Part shown: one piece after another, positions 9,508-22,002 of the stretch
How positions within the stretch are numbered: position 1 is the first letter of the stretch
Layout: every line of letters starts with the position of its first letter
Assembly (NCBI GenBank): GCA_023014335.1
Contig: JAECYW010000015.1
Span: 992,001 to 1,056,000 of the forward strand
DNA: 64,000 bases
Source of the DNA: Galerina marginata
Taxonomy: Eukaryota; Basidiomycota; Agaricomycetes; Agaricales; Galerinaceae
Direction: 5' to 3'
Made by a program: the position numbers and the translations under genes
Notes under the pieces: model-generated
Database searches by the model: none
Seen by the model: only the letters and a program-made list of their open reading frames with translations
Told to the model about the DNA's origin: nothing

Positions 9508-12500
9508 TCAAAGTGAAATCAAATCCTCTTCCTCGTCCGCCTCTCCAACCGATTCATCCACAACAGGCACCATCACCTCCCTCTCCCCTTCTGGTTCAGC
9601 CTCATCAACGACTTCCATCGTCTCATACACCCCACCGGCTTCCCCACCGCTAAAGACACCATCACCATCTCCAGCCCCCGCCTCTTGCATCACAAGCTCC
9701 CGGACCTGCGCGCTTACATGCGCCAGCTCAGGAGGGGGCGGGGCGTACGAAAAGTCGACGCTATAGATCGTAGAGAGCTCTGATTCTTCCAGGTCTACGA
9801 AATAAATCAGCTCTCCCAAATCTGGAATTTACAACGGAAAAGGCAATCACCTCGAGGCGCAGGCGCGACGAACATATCGCCGTTCTGGAACACTATGTAC
9901 AACAAAACACGCCAATAAATCAATACAAAAAAACATTCATATAAAGAATCGCGAGACGCACGATGATACCGATCCCCTTCAAGCCGCTCATACGCCTCCA
10001 AATCATCCTCATACTCCCGATCCCACTCCTCCAGCACACGCTCTTTCTCGCTCACGTACTCCTCCCCAAAACCGTTCTCAGTCTCCTCACCCCTCCCCTT
10101 CTTCCCCTTCTCCTGCCCGTCGTACTGCCCGCCCTTATCTTCGCCCTCGCTCTCATCCTCGAGAATCCCTCTCGGCTCAGGCCACGTAGGGTTCCAAGTC
10201 AAATACAACCCGGTGTCAGACATCATGAGGCAGCTGACCTCGTTCAGCCACGACGGGTTGGAGAAGTAGGGGAGGCGGGTTATTTGTAGGGACGGGCGGT
10301 CCTGTTTAAATTTGTGGTTGGCATCCGAGTCGTCGTGAGAGGCGGAGGCGGCGGAGTGGTCCAGGCGTTTGGATTTCGCCTTTCTGAGACCGCGCGTGCT
10401 TCCCCGAAGGAGGAGAGGTGGCTCTGCGGGGATGGAGGGCGTGACGACGTACACCGCGTTCGTCTGTTCAAAAAAAGGTCAAGGTAAAAGAAAGGCAGTC
10501 AGCGTGAATGTTCAGTTTTTACCGAGGAAAGGAAAGGAAAGACGGAAGACGCACAATAACGACCCCAACCCTCCCACCCTCAAACGCAAGATACACCCCG
10601 CCCGACGCAGACGGCGCGCCGAGCTGGATGTCCCATGTGTGCGCGAAGAGCTCGGCGGCTTTTCGTTGTTGTGATTGGGTTTCGGTTTCCTTCTCGTTCT
10701 CCTTCCCTTTTTGCTTCCCTTTTCCCTTCTTTTTCCCTTTCCTTTTTCTTTTTGATGGTTGTTCCAAGGTCTGAGGTACACCCGACGAGGTCGGGGTCGT
10801 CGTAGTTGCCGCAGCCGCAGCCACACCAGTCGTCGGCGGAGGAGGAGGAGGAGGAGGCGGAGGCGCCAGACCAGGAGAAGGCCCAACCCTCCCCCCCGGC
10901 GTCAAAAACACCTCAAAATGCGGTATCATCACCAACCGCGAGCCGCTAAGCAGCGCGACGAGGTGTTTACCGTCGTTTGAGACGTGCACTATAAGACGAA
11001 AGAAAGAAAGAAAAGAGTAAGTAAGCATGCATGCATGAAGAAAGAAAGAAAAAAAAAAGACAACACTCACCAGCGACGAACTGATCAACGATCGTCCTCC
11101 CCGCAAGCGATCTCGCATAATCCTCCTCAGAGAACCTAACAGGGACGCGCACGGCCTCTCGCGGTCCGTCCCATCCTCTCTCCCCTTCCCTCTCCCTGCC
11201 CTTCCCCTTCCCTCTCGCCTTCTTATAACTATCCACCCCCACACCTTCTCCCTGCGCCTGCCCCTCCCGCCCCTGCCCACGCGCCTGCGCCTGCGCCTCC
11301 CCCCACACCCTCGACGCAACCTCCCACCTCCACCTCCCATACCGCCACCTAGAACTCGGCACATCAAGCACACACCGCCCCGTCTCGCGCGAGAACACGC
11401 GTAGGAGGTATCGGCCGGCGAAGAATAGATGCCGTGCGGATATGTCGACGTACCGCACGAGCCCGAGGAATTGGGGGAGGTGGGTTGGTTGGGCTGGTTG
11501 GTATGGGTGGGCTGGTTGGTGCGGGTGGGCGGCGGCGGCGGGGGTGTCGACGTCGGTGTCTACGTCGGTGTCGCCCCCGCCATCCGAGGAGGAAGAGGTG
11601 TCCATACCCTCGGCCTCATCCCACAAGTCAGCCACCTCGCCAGCGTCGAAAACCTCCATATCGTCCCCCTCCTCCTCCTCTCTATCCTCCTGCTCAGCAC
11701 TCTCATGTTCCTCCTCCCCACCCTGCCCCTGCGCCTGGCCCTGCGCCCCACCCTGTGGCTCAACGACCTGTATCCCATCCACACACCCCACCACCCGCCC
11801 ACTCCTCACATCAAACACATACGCCCTCTCCAAGCCCGCGACGAGCAGGTCGGGGTACACGAACCGGTACGCGCGCGTGGTTTCTGGCATGTGCAGGACT
11901 GCGTACGGGGTGAAGGAGGCTTTGTTTATGTTGGTTGGGGAGGGAGCGGGAGCGGGCTGAGTAGAGGCAGAGGCGGATGTGGGTGTAGATATGGATTGGG
12001 AAGCAACGGTAGAGGCGGAGGCATGGGACGGAGATGGAGATGTAGCGGGGCTGAGCAGGGAGATGTAGTTCACGACGTGCCTCTGCCGCTCGTCTGGTGC
12101 GGATGCGGGGTCGAAGGGCAGTTCTGGACCTTGGTCTTGCTCTCGGTCGGCGGCTTGTGAGGAGGGGGAGGCAATGTCTGCGGTGCGTCTCCACACCTCC
12201 TTATTCCCATCGTCGCGATCGAAGATCATGTATCCCTCGCCGTACTCCAGGTGGGCATACGCACGGACGTACCACTAAACCACAATACCGACATCAGCTC
12301 CAGTTCCATCGTTCAAGTGGAAATAAGACAAGAAGACACTCACCACAGGCAGCTCCCAGAGCACCGTGTCCGTCTCCAGATCCCTTACCACCAGTCCTCC
12401 AAGCTGCGTAGTCGCCATCGTGATTCCCGCTTTCTCATCCACTTTGATACGGTGCACGCGGCGGTAATGCATCGACGCCTCGCGCTTCTCGTCTGCGTTG

Positions 12501-13141
12501 GCGTGCTCGTGTTCAGGCGCATGGGCCAGCACCTGCGCCTGAGCCTGGGCCTGGGCTTGGGCTTGGGCCTGCGACGCGAGGAGCAACGCGCCGGGCGGCG
12601 GGGGGTACCCAAAAGTCTGGATAACCGTGGTGAGCGGCGACGTGACATGCGGCCGGGGAACCTGCAGGGCGGGCTCGAGATGTCGTGGGGAGGAGAGGAT
12701 GCGCGAGGGCGCGCGGGCTGTCCATGCGCGGGCTATTGTTTTTCGTTTCTTGCCTGCGTAGAGTAGAGTAAGGAATAACCTCAATAAAGTAGTTCACGAC
12801 TTTGAACGAAGGAAATACTCACAAAAGCTCTTCCACCCATCCACACCCCTCATCGCCCTCTCCGAATAAACCGTCCCTCCCATTCCACCCCCACTCCCGC
12901 TCGCACCCACCACCCCCAAATCACCCAACACCATCCCCGCATGAAACCCCTCCCCAACAAGTGCCTCCCTGACCGCCGCAGCTCTATAAACCGCCCCCTC
13001 ATTATCCTTCAGAAACTCGGACCAGGAGGTGTTCGTAAGCTGTAGTGAGGCGAGCGTGGATAGCGGGAGGTAGGAGAGTATGAAAAGGGTCAGCTCCGTT
13101 GGGAGAGGGGTTGGGAGGAGGTTGTTGTGGTTGCGGTGCAT
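9508..13141 (-). CDS. Large F-box protein
   Basis: The first exon (13141 to about 12815) carries an N-terminal F-box: LPTPLPTELTLFILSYLPLS then LASLQLTNTSWSEFL, followed by GWKSFC joined across the intron to KKRKTIARAW, the usual end of fungal F-box N-termini. Such proteins bind Skp1 and present substrates to SCF ubiquitin ligases. Six further exons encode about 1,000 residues with beta-strand-rich blocks (WYVRAYAHLEYGEGYMIFDRD, YRFVYPDLLVAGLERAYVFD, LFFAGRYLLRVFSRETGRCV), suggesting a diverged beta-propeller, separated by low-complexity runs (QAQAQAQAQ, poly-Pro, Lys/Gly-rich, acidic). The C-terminus is a Glu/Val-rich tail ending at 9508. Introns are near 12740-12814, 12276-12336, 10989-11070, 10467-10552, 9887-9954 and 9818-9850. 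Exon 3 onwards has a decayed inverted copy at about 26.6-28.1 kb. The substrate is unknown. Confidence 0.8.
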
Positions 13142-14701
13142 GCTGGGGGCTGAGCGCTGAGGGTCCAGAAGTAAGAGTTTGAGTGAGCCTTCGTGCGAGA
13201 CGATGGCTGTTTCGAATTTTCGATTCGAACTTGATTCGGGTGTCCTGGGTTCTTGATAACAATTGAACTGACGAAGAGTCGAATTGGTAGAAGGGCAGTT
13301 GCGTATGCTAATAATACTGATGATAGTGGATAGTGATGGTGGAACGACAAGAGGAGGCTCAGGGGCGTGAGGTTTGAGAATTCGATCGGGGCTCGTGCCG
13401 TGTGATGTCAGAGATTAGATTAGATAATCCTACCTAGTACTCAAACAAAAGCCCTGCACGCAGTATTGATCAATGCCTACTTGAGGTTCAACGGGATCGA
13501 CTCTCGAAAATCGCATCATCTAGCCAATGACTCGATAACACTTTATGTATTATAACCAGAGGGCATTTTTCCACACCACATTCGATAATGCAGAGGCCTT
13601 TATAAAACATTCCGGTTCGTAAACGCCAATCGACTCACCACGGTTCAGTAGATCAAAAAGAAATTCAGTTCACTTTCTAGAGTATATATGTAATTAAAAC
13701 AACCAATGAGAATAAAATACACATTGGCGCAGGACCATAGAAGTTATCGGGCAGGGTTCGAGCAATAAATTGAAATATCATCAACGTGTGAGGAAAGGTC
13801 TCGAAGGCAGTGTTTCCAGAATACTAGTATATAGTCCAGGTGTAGACAATTAAAGCCATTACACCCGTACTCTGTACCATCATTCTCGAGTCTTAGGGAC
13901 ACCTTTCCTCGCCCGCAATAATATTGTAATTGATTCAAACGGAGTCGAACCGTGCGCCTCAGGTCAAGAAATTAGGATATCAGTAAATCAGTAAATCAGT
14001 AGTCAGCATGCCGTTACGCCAAATGGTCGCACAACTGAAAGATTGATGGCACATAAATATGGAGATGCGGGCAGCTGTATTACCTAGACATGGCCATGTT
14101 ACCAATACACAGCTGCAAGCGCCAATTGGGATAATAAGCGCTCCGATCATTCAAATGATGAAATGCTAAAAATAACCACATTCCTCATCATTATTCCTCC
14201 AAAAGCATTATTGCTATCGAATATTGACTATCATCTAAGTTAGAGGTTCATTCACATCCTCCTGCTCGTGAACGCCTCGACCGGAGATAGTGAGGTCTTC
14301 CGTGCATTAAAATAGACACGCCGCTTCTATTAAGTAAGAATACGTCCCGGGACAGCTGAAATGTTGTCGGCAGGGTCCAGCCTGAGGTGAGTGCGTGCGA
14401 CCTCAAATTCGCAGGTATCTTTCCACCCATTATCAATATCAGCCCAGCCATCTCTGCGTCGTACACACACCATCCGGATTCCTTGTCTTCGCCTTCGCCT
14501 CAACCTCTTTCCTGCGTCTGCGATCCATCTCAACACTAGGCTGCTATCTGATCTGGTGGGTTTCTCTACCTGTCCTGTGCCAGATCCCAAGCGTCTTCCG
14601 ATGCCTTCACGGTGCTGGGCGTGTCTGGCGTTCTGGAGTGTGCATGCAGTCCGTGCTGTGGAGAAAATGCATTAAGCATCTCATTTCTCAGTTTCAGAGA
14701 C
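13142..14701. other. Intergenic with a tRNA-like relic
   Basis: This divergent intergenic region should hold the promoters of the F-box gene (minus) and the P450 (plus). It has no protein-coding exon that I can support. The only structured feature is a tRNA-like relic at 13930-14035, listed separately. Confidence 0.5.
13930..14035 (-). other. tRNA-like relic with A and B boxes
   Basis: On the minus strand TGGCGTAACGG (14011-14021) resembles a Pol III A box and GGTTCGACTCC (13941-13951) a B box, spaced as in an intron-containing tRNA. A D-stem (GCGT/ATGC) and a T-stem (ACGG/CCGT) can be drawn. The acceptor ends do not pair, and the anticodon region is filled by a short tandem repeat (CAGTAAAT units). 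It is most likely a tRNA pseudogene or a fragment of a tRNA-derived SINE. Confidence 0.35.
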
Positions 14702-16858
14702 ATGGCTTCTATCGACATCCCCATCGCCCTAGCCACCGCCATCTTCCTCTTCGTCCTCCTCCGTCGCCTCTCCTCAAAGCCAGCCCACCATCCAAACCTC
14801 CCCCCAGGCCCTCCGCGCGATCCCATCATCGGTCACTTCCGCCACACCCGCATGCCCCATCAAGAAAACGTGTTCCACGAATGGGCGAAGATCTATGGTA
14901 GGTCTCTATATATCACGCCCCTCTCTCTTCCAAGGTAGACGCTTAGACGAGACCATTGACAAGGCGACGTCATCTGTCTTCAATTCCTTGGTCGGACGGT
15001 CGTCGTGTTGGATAGCTTCGAAGCAGCCAACGAGCTTCTTAATAAACGAGGCAGCAATTACAGCTGTCGGCTTCAAAGCGCCGTCTTCGAGCTGTGGGTC
15101 GTCCATTTACTTAACGCGTACAATTTGAATCTAATTCGTCCGCCTTAGGATGGGTTGGGACGCATCGCTTCCCTTCCTCAAATACGGAAAGCAGTTCGTC
15201 AAACATCGCAGATTCATGTACCAACAACTAAACCGCAAACAATCCCTATCCTACCGCCCAATCCAACTCGAAGAATCGCGTACCCTAGTAAAAAGCCTCT
15301 TATCAAACCCCAAAGCATTCGAGCGCCATCTCGAGCGGTATTGTCACCCCTTTTACCTGGCACGTTACGCTGTCCGATGAACATTTTTGTTTGTAGATTT
15401 TCTACATCAGTGATTATGAGACTCGCATACGGGCATCAAATCACCTCAAGCGACGACCCGTTCCTAAAAGTCATCCAAGACTTTCTGGACACTCTCGACG
15501 GCGCAGGGATAACCGGAAATACGCTGATCGACTTCTTCCCATTCCGTGCGTAATTTGTCCGTTCAATTCTATCGTGGAAACCCTCTGATATCAATTTCCA
15601 TATCCTCTACAAAAGTGCAACGCCTCCCTTCGTGGTTCCCCGGAACACACTACGCCAACTGGGCGCGATCCCGCCGCTGGGCGGTCCGTCAGCTCTATGA
15701 CTACCCTTTCAATCTTACGCGGAACGAAATGGTATTCCCATCCTCCCATCCTCTCGTTTTTATCCTAATTATAATACCAATACAGTCAAACGGCGATACG
15801 AAACATTGTTTTCTAACCGGCCTCCTCGAACGGTCAACCGCAAACGACGCCGAAGAGCTGGAGGATATCAAAGGAGCCGCTGCAACTCTACACACAGCAG
15901 GCGGAGAAACTGTAACATCTAACATCCTCCTACAAAAAATATGTCCATTACTGAATTTGGCGTTACAGACATGGGCAGCCCTCTCCGTATTCATCATGGC
16001 TATGGTCCTTTACCCCGAATCCCAGCGCAAAGCTCATCAAGAACTCGACGACGTTATTGGTACGGACCGCTTGCCAAACTTCAACGATCAGTCTGTGCTC
16101 CCGTATATTGAATGCGTCGTGCAAGAAGCTCTACGGTAAGATCTGTGCCCCTACTCGGAACCGCGCTTGAGTCCGTACTACTCAGATGGAAGCCCGTTGT
16201 TATCCTTGGTAAGAGCAGCTCTCAACCGTCGGTCGTTTATTTTGGTTGAACTGGAGCACAGGGGTTCCCCATGTATCTCTGGAAGACGACGTTTACAAGG
16301 GAATGTTGATCCCTAAAGGATCCATCGTAATCGCCAACGCAGGGTACATACCTTCAAGTTTACCGCTCTTCTATTAAGCTGATTATAAACCATGGCTTTG
16401 ATACTCTAGAGGGATGAGATTCGACGAGGGTGTCTACGCGGAACCACGTACATTCAACCCCGACCGCTTTCTACCCAAGCCTCACGGGAACGCGGAACCC
16501 CCTTTCGATGCAGCATTCGGGTTTGGAAGAAGGTATGGATTTCCATTCAACGGTCGATTATACGTGCTTACATTTTTATTCAGAATCTGCCCAGGACGCC
16601 ATGTAGCAGAGGCCAGCCTGTGGATCGCAATCGCCTCGATGCTGGCGTCCTTTGACTTCTGTAAAGCTGTGGGAGAAGACGGGAAGGAGATCACGCCTGA
16701 TCCATTTGTCGGCGGATTGGCGAGGTAATCGGAGGTTTAAAACTGAGTGCTGTAGGCTGACCTTTGTTTCTTGAAGGCACGCAAAACCGTTTCCGTGTGT
16801 GATACGTCCACGATTCGGCAAGGAGGCACTCACAGCTTGTATCTCTACCTCGCACTGA
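14702..16858 (+). CDS. Cytochrome P450 monooxygenase
   Basis: A complete fungal microsomal P450 in about eleven exons. It has an N-terminal membrane anchor (IPIALATAIFLFVLLRRLSS), a proline hinge (NLPPGPPRDPIIGH), exon 2 DVICLQFLGRTVVVLDSFEAA, then GWDASLPFLKYGKQFVKHRR. The I-helix AGGET|TWAALSVFIMAM is formed by splicing a phase-0 intron at about 15911-15968 that is a multiple of three. The K-helix ExxR is in QEALR, followed by GVPHVSLEDD. The heme loop AFGFGRR|ICPGRHVAE is split by the intron near 16535-16584, and its Cys is the heme ligand. The last exon encodes HAKPFPCVIRPRFGKE and ends at TGA 16856-16858. The organisation matches agaric P450s of the CYP5150/CYP2-like type, which oxidise hydrophobic compounds at the ER using a P450 reductase. 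Substrate unknown. There is no sign of decay and no biosynthetic cluster alongside. Confidence 0.9.
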
Positions 16859-17236
16859 AAAGCTATACGCGGAGTCCGTTGGTTTCATGCATTGGTTTGT
16901 CAACTTCACATAACATGCCAATTCATGGAAGGACGAACTCCCATCACAGATTTAAAAAAATATCGAGTCGAAACAGAACCCTCATACATTATAGTTTGGG
17001 AATGAGAGTCCAGACCGCATTTGAATGCCAGTCGTTCGCTATTTCCAGTCCGATCTATCCAACAGTTCAGTACGGTCAAAGATCACAGAGAAAAAATTCA
17101 AAACTGACTTGAGGCTGGGCTTGAGAGTTGCAATCGGGATAGTAGCACACGAGACGCCTCGCCTTGGCCTTGCCGTCGGAACATGTACAATATTAAATAA
17201 TGTGAGCAGGCTTGATAGAGAGCTGTTGAGTGATAC

Positions 17237-17464
17237 CTACCAACAATTGTATGGACCTTCTTTCATTTGAACACACCACATGTCTCTCTGAGCGGCGGTG
17301 TACAGGCGGGCGAAACCCATTGCGGTGTCACCTCCTTCCACAGCTGACAAAAGGCTGTGCGGGTAACGGGAAAAGTTAGAGATAAAAACATTTCCTAGCC
17401 CTGCGTCGTCAACTTTGAACTTGAACCAAACCGAAGATAGTGCGACTCGTGCGAGGAAATTCAA
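17237..17464 (-). CDS. Possible exon of unknown gene
   Basis: A 75-codon minus-strand ORF with non-repetitive composition. A splice acceptor-like TTTTCCCGTTACCCGCACAG and a donor-like TTG|GTAGGT bracket its second half, so the segment from LLSAVEGGDTAMGFARLY to CVQMKEGPYNCW could be an internal exon. I do not recognise it, and no convincing flanking exons could be assembled. It may be spurious. Confidence 0.2.
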   Translation of the reverse strand: MNFLARVALSSVWFKFKVDDAGLGNVFISNFSRYPHSLLSAVEGGDTAMGFARLYTAAQRDMWCVQMKEGPYNCW

Positions 17465-17789
17465 GTTTTAGCAAGATTTCCTACCCTGCATGAAGCTTCA
17501 AGTTTCGGCCTCCAGACTCCAGAACTCGGGACGCATTTCTTCCAACAGGTTGATCGGATAATGCTATATATGGCCTTGACAGGTCCAGTTTACGGTTCAC
17601 CAAAAGTTGTCCTGAACCGGACTGAACCGAACTTCTGCATCAGTAGCTGTGACACCTTTGGCAGCACTTTATCTCAGGATCATTGTCCTGTTAGGTCGGG
17701 TTAAAGGAACCGATTAAACACCCCAAAATGCTCATCTCCCGCAATACCGCCACATCCAAAAATAGATTCCAATCCATCACAGATACCAC

Positions 17790-17818
17790 GACAAAGCCTC
17801 CCAACGGGAGGCTTTGTC
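17790..17818. repeat. 13-bp perfect hairpin
   Basis: GACAAAGCCTCCC and its exact reverse complement are separated by AAC. There is no T-run after it and no gene adjacent, so terminator function is unlikely. It may be the junction of a palindromic element. Confidence 0.6.
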
Positions 17819-20800
17819 CTGCCGCCCTTTCTCGGATGCTGACCTCATCGCCCGCTTACCGCATCCTTCCCAGCTCAGCGCTCAGCACTTACCAAACCTG
17901 TCCTTAACTCTCATGTCTGTGGTCCTTGTACTACACTATGCAAAACATCGCGGGCAACAGCCCGCAGTACTAGTATCGTCAATCTACGACCTGAGCAAAC
18001 CCGACCCGTCGCCGCGCGCCCCTCGCTCTCGCCATTTCAAGGCATGTGGGCCGGCAGTGGAAGAACATGGGATGGGGATAACAGCTGAGATTCAGTGAGG
18101 GGAGATCCTGGAGGTCAATGTCCTGGTATGTGGAGAACAAGAGTTGAAACATGACTCGTATTGCTTATTTCTTTATCCCAGCACTCATTACTTACCACTT
18201 ACTTCAAAGCAACCCCATCACCTCCTCGCATCCGCCTTGCACGCTCTCTCGGGGTCGGATCTGCTCAACCAGCAGGAGAAACAGCAGCACGACGACTGCT
18301 GCTTCTTGTGTGGGATTGGACAAGACAACTGGTGGCGAAGCAACAGTTTGTGCTGTTGCTTCTCGGAGACATAGGGGTGACAAATAATTCGTTGCTTGCC
18401 ACTCTCGCATCTGCCGAACCATCCTCCTCGCCTACGGCCTGTGGCCAACCACCCCATTCCACATCTGCTGCCATCGTCACCTCGTCACCTCGTCCCCAAC
18501 CTCGATTGGTAAACGCCACGAAGCCAACACCGCTGTTAGGCTGAGCGCGACCAGCACGAAAGCGGTGGCGAGACGAAGATGACAAGATCGATAGAAGGCA
18601 GGTGCGATTGCTGCCGCGACGCGAAGCAATGGCAGCACGTTCATACTCCCTCCTAGGTAAGTTTTTGCCATTATCTCGTCGTGCTAGTATCCAAGCCGCC
18701 GCGGCAGAGCTTTTTTTGATGTGTTCATTACAGAAACATCATTGGGTGCTTCGAGGTTACCGAGCTGCTAAGATCGGGTAGAGCGTCGAGCCTCAACGGA
18801 GCTAATGTTGACCGTGGCGGCGTAGCTCGTGGGGGGTAGACTTCTGAGCAAACGACGAGTGGCGTAAGCCCGTTCCATCCTTCCGAACGTTGGTGCCGGG
18901 GGTGACCTTCTCTCTAAGGATTCGTATGTAGCCTTCCTACGACACCACTCCCACCTCCACTCAACACCAAATATCTTGCGAAAAACGACAACGCAGTCAA
19001 ATAACGCCCAACAAAGGAAGGGCGGAGGCGACGACTGCGTAGTCGATCACCCCGCCGTGCGTGGCAATTTTTGGTACGTCGGTCCTCCACCCTAACTTCG
19101 GACATTTTAGGTTATACTGATCTTCCGCCCTAGTAAAACGATAGTGAAGAGGTACGGGCAATGAGCTGCCCGTCGAACACTGTACCTGTATTGTCGCGTT
19201 CAATACACTTCACATTCACTGATTAAATGGACTGAGAAACATAGATATAACAGTGTACGTTAATTGTTAGGAGAGCAAAAATTCCAAAGCTGACTGGGGA
19301 CAAATTTTGCCGTGCAAAGCAGCAGCCTGCAAGCCCAGTCTACGTCCGCGAAGTAGACCAAACTGCCATGTAACTTTGTACCCTTCGAATCTTCACGATA
19401 ATAATGATTGATAAATAATGTAAACAAGTTTTCCTTGAACATAAACCTCGGTGTGGGTTAAGGATTCCAAAAAAAGATTCGAGAAGTTCTCCAACAAAAA
19501 TTGTTGAGTTGTTTCCCTGCTTGAAGGGGAAGTGCGGTTGTTTCTCCTGGTTGAGAGCAAGTTCCGAGAGCGACAATTCAGGTTTCGTCTGACTTTTATT
19601 ATCTAGACGGATAATATACAATAAAATTTATATCAGAAGAAAGCTTACATTTTTCCCTTTTCGTTTCAATTGACCTCTCAGGCCTGAGAGCAAGACACAC
19701 ATTGTTGTTGAATTTCTATGTCTATTTCATTTACAATTTGTCCGTGGGAACTTTCTCGTCTGTTGATTGAATGTTGGTTCGAGACGTTTACCTTCGTTCC
19801 GAGCACTATAGACATGCAGCTTCTGTCCTCCAACCGACGCCTATGCGATGAGATCCCTTTCCTTAATCGCCGATTATCAACCTCGTAACACTTCACAACC
19901 GAGGTGTCCTAACCCGGCTCCTGAAATTCTCGCTCTCAACTGCTCAATAATTTCAACAACTTCCCTCGACATCTCACTCCTAGTAGTGCATTGTTTCTGG
20001 TTATCCGACTGCTGGGAACAGGTGCTGCTGGGTTTATACGACCTCAGCTCTCTATAACGATATTGCAAGTTCACGATCTCCTCGGGCGCTAGGTACTCGC
20101 TCCGTGCGTTACGTGGATGGGACCAACTCGGATTTCTATTTGGAGGATGATAGAAAATAAGAAGGAGGCGAAAATGAGTAGATAGAGCTACGGTGCTCTG
20201 TTGAGGAGTCCAAGAAGGAATCAGACACGCACGAGAAGGCTCTGAGAAGGGTCGCCAGCGGCTTCGTGACGCGGCTGTCTCCTTCACCATCTTGCCATAC
20301 CCATGCGCCGAGCTCTAAAATTGTGATCTTGCCAGACCACTCGCCCACGCAGGCTATCACCAGCACTGCCTGGTACTCCAGCAAATCCTGCGCTGATATC
20401 AGATGCTTTTGTTTGTGTCTTACCCACTCTCAGGCCAAACAACGCAATTCCCTGGCCCTCTACCTCAACAGCTCCACACCCACCACGTCCATCTGCTCAC
20501 TATGGTGTCCGCATTAACCCGACGTCCACCGATTCGCCCCACCTTTCCGTCGCCTGCGCCATCTGCACAGAGATGCCAGCTATGCGTGGTGGCAAGATCA
20601 AAGTCGCTACAAGCCGCGGCCGCATAGCCGTGTGTGGATGTGGAGAGAAGGGAAGGGTCCTCCTGCCTCTACTCGCCAGGCTCGTGCTTCTTCTCCGTAG
20701 AGGATGAGAAGAAGACGGAAACGCTGGGGGTGGCGTAATGATCGTGCATCTGGCTGTTGGTGGACTGTCACTTCAGGGAGTGGAGGTGAACAATCACACC

Positions 20801-22002
20801 ATAAGGAACCGAGTCCAATTGTGCTACTGTTTGACAGAGCTGAGGGATGGATTGCATCAGTTGTGACCTCCCGGAATGAAGACAGTGTGGCTAGCATTAT
20901 AGGCGCAATTCCGCACACACAGCAACGACCACGAGTATTCTCAAAGCGCCCTCCCCAACGCCCGTCTGCTATCCCTCATGTTTCAAAACCACAAGCTCGT
21001 TCTCTCCGCCACCCTGACGCAACGTCCTCCACCGCTCCTCTCCTTGCACAACCTCTCCTATACATGCCTTATTTTTTTCATCGAGTGCTCGTGAGGGCTG
21101 CGTGGCAGTGTTCGGATTAATATCGCTTGACACGACCAGTGGAGTCGAGGGCAGTGGAGTCGGGCGCTATCAAGGGTTCCATGCGACGAAAAGAGGTGGA
21201 TGGGCAGGCGGCCTCGAAGGCCCAACGAGGCGAATCATGGCGCTCTAGAGAGAGCGCTTTTGACAAAAGTGATGGATTGGCGGATAGAGGAGCGGTGGGA
21301 GGGGTCATGTGTCAATTTTGGGCGCTCGCAGGCGGCAGGAGTGCTATGCAACGATAGACAGGAGGACAGCCGGGCTCGCGAGCCTCATGAACCTCGTCAG
21401 AGCGCTCTCGGGAGCGCCGTGCAATAGAGACTTATAGAGTCTAGTTGCCCCCAGATCTGCCCTGCGCTCAATATGTCGGCATGTACGATAAATTTAATCA
21501 TTAGATTCTATTACTGTGCTCTTTCTGAGTTCAAGGGAATAATCCCCAAACCCTCGTTCTAAGATAACACTTTTTACTCTAGCATCTCTGTGGGATGCAC
21601 CTGGCGATCTCTGTACTATATGACTGTCCTAATCGGGACATAAGGGGGAAGGGAGCGGGTGTCAAAACGCCTCTTGGAGGGGTTCTTTTGGTTCGAAGAA
21701 CCCGGCCTAGTTGGTTCCGCAACTGCTGCCAAAGGTGAGCTGTGACAGCTCGAAACGCAGAATGTTAAGACAAGCTATGTTTAAAGCTGTACACCCAAAC
21801 TGCTTTTATACACAATTATCAAGCCTACTGGCCCAGCCTGCCCCCAATCGTCAACCTCTTGGAAGACATTGAACTATGGCGCCCATAAAGGTCAAAGTAA
21901 TATACCACCGCAACCCTGAGCGTCTGGCTGAGCATCGTCTTGTAAACCCTTTTCTACCTTCTACCTGAACTCGGAAATGACTATGTTATCCCGCAGATCG
22001 AG

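Larger units (their letters stand above)
16859..22002. other. 5-kb stretch without a supportable gene
   Basis: Only short overlapping ORFs are present, mostly of biased composition and without recognisable domains. A minus-strand exon-like segment at 17237-17464 (ending RDMWCVQMKEGPYNCW) is listed separately. A 13-bp perfect hairpin occurs at 17790-17818. No LTR, TIR or rRNA was recognised. It may contain degenerate transposon remnants or non-coding transcription. Confidence 0.45.

Noticed and set aside
10519..11373. Minus ORF of 284 codons reading through an intron
   Set aside because: It merges F-box gene exon 4 with an out-of-frame piece of exon 3 and the intron between; spliced frames explain it better.
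20704..21120. Plus-strand ORF of 138 codons
   Set aside because: No recognisable motif, low-complexity Arg/Ser/Pro composition and no supporting splice structure.
17650..21745. Inverted 13-mer ACCTTTGGCAGCA at about 17654 and 21731, a possible TIR pair of a 4-kb element
   Set aside because: The flanks do not align, there is no target duplication, and a 13-base match is expected by chance in a window this size.
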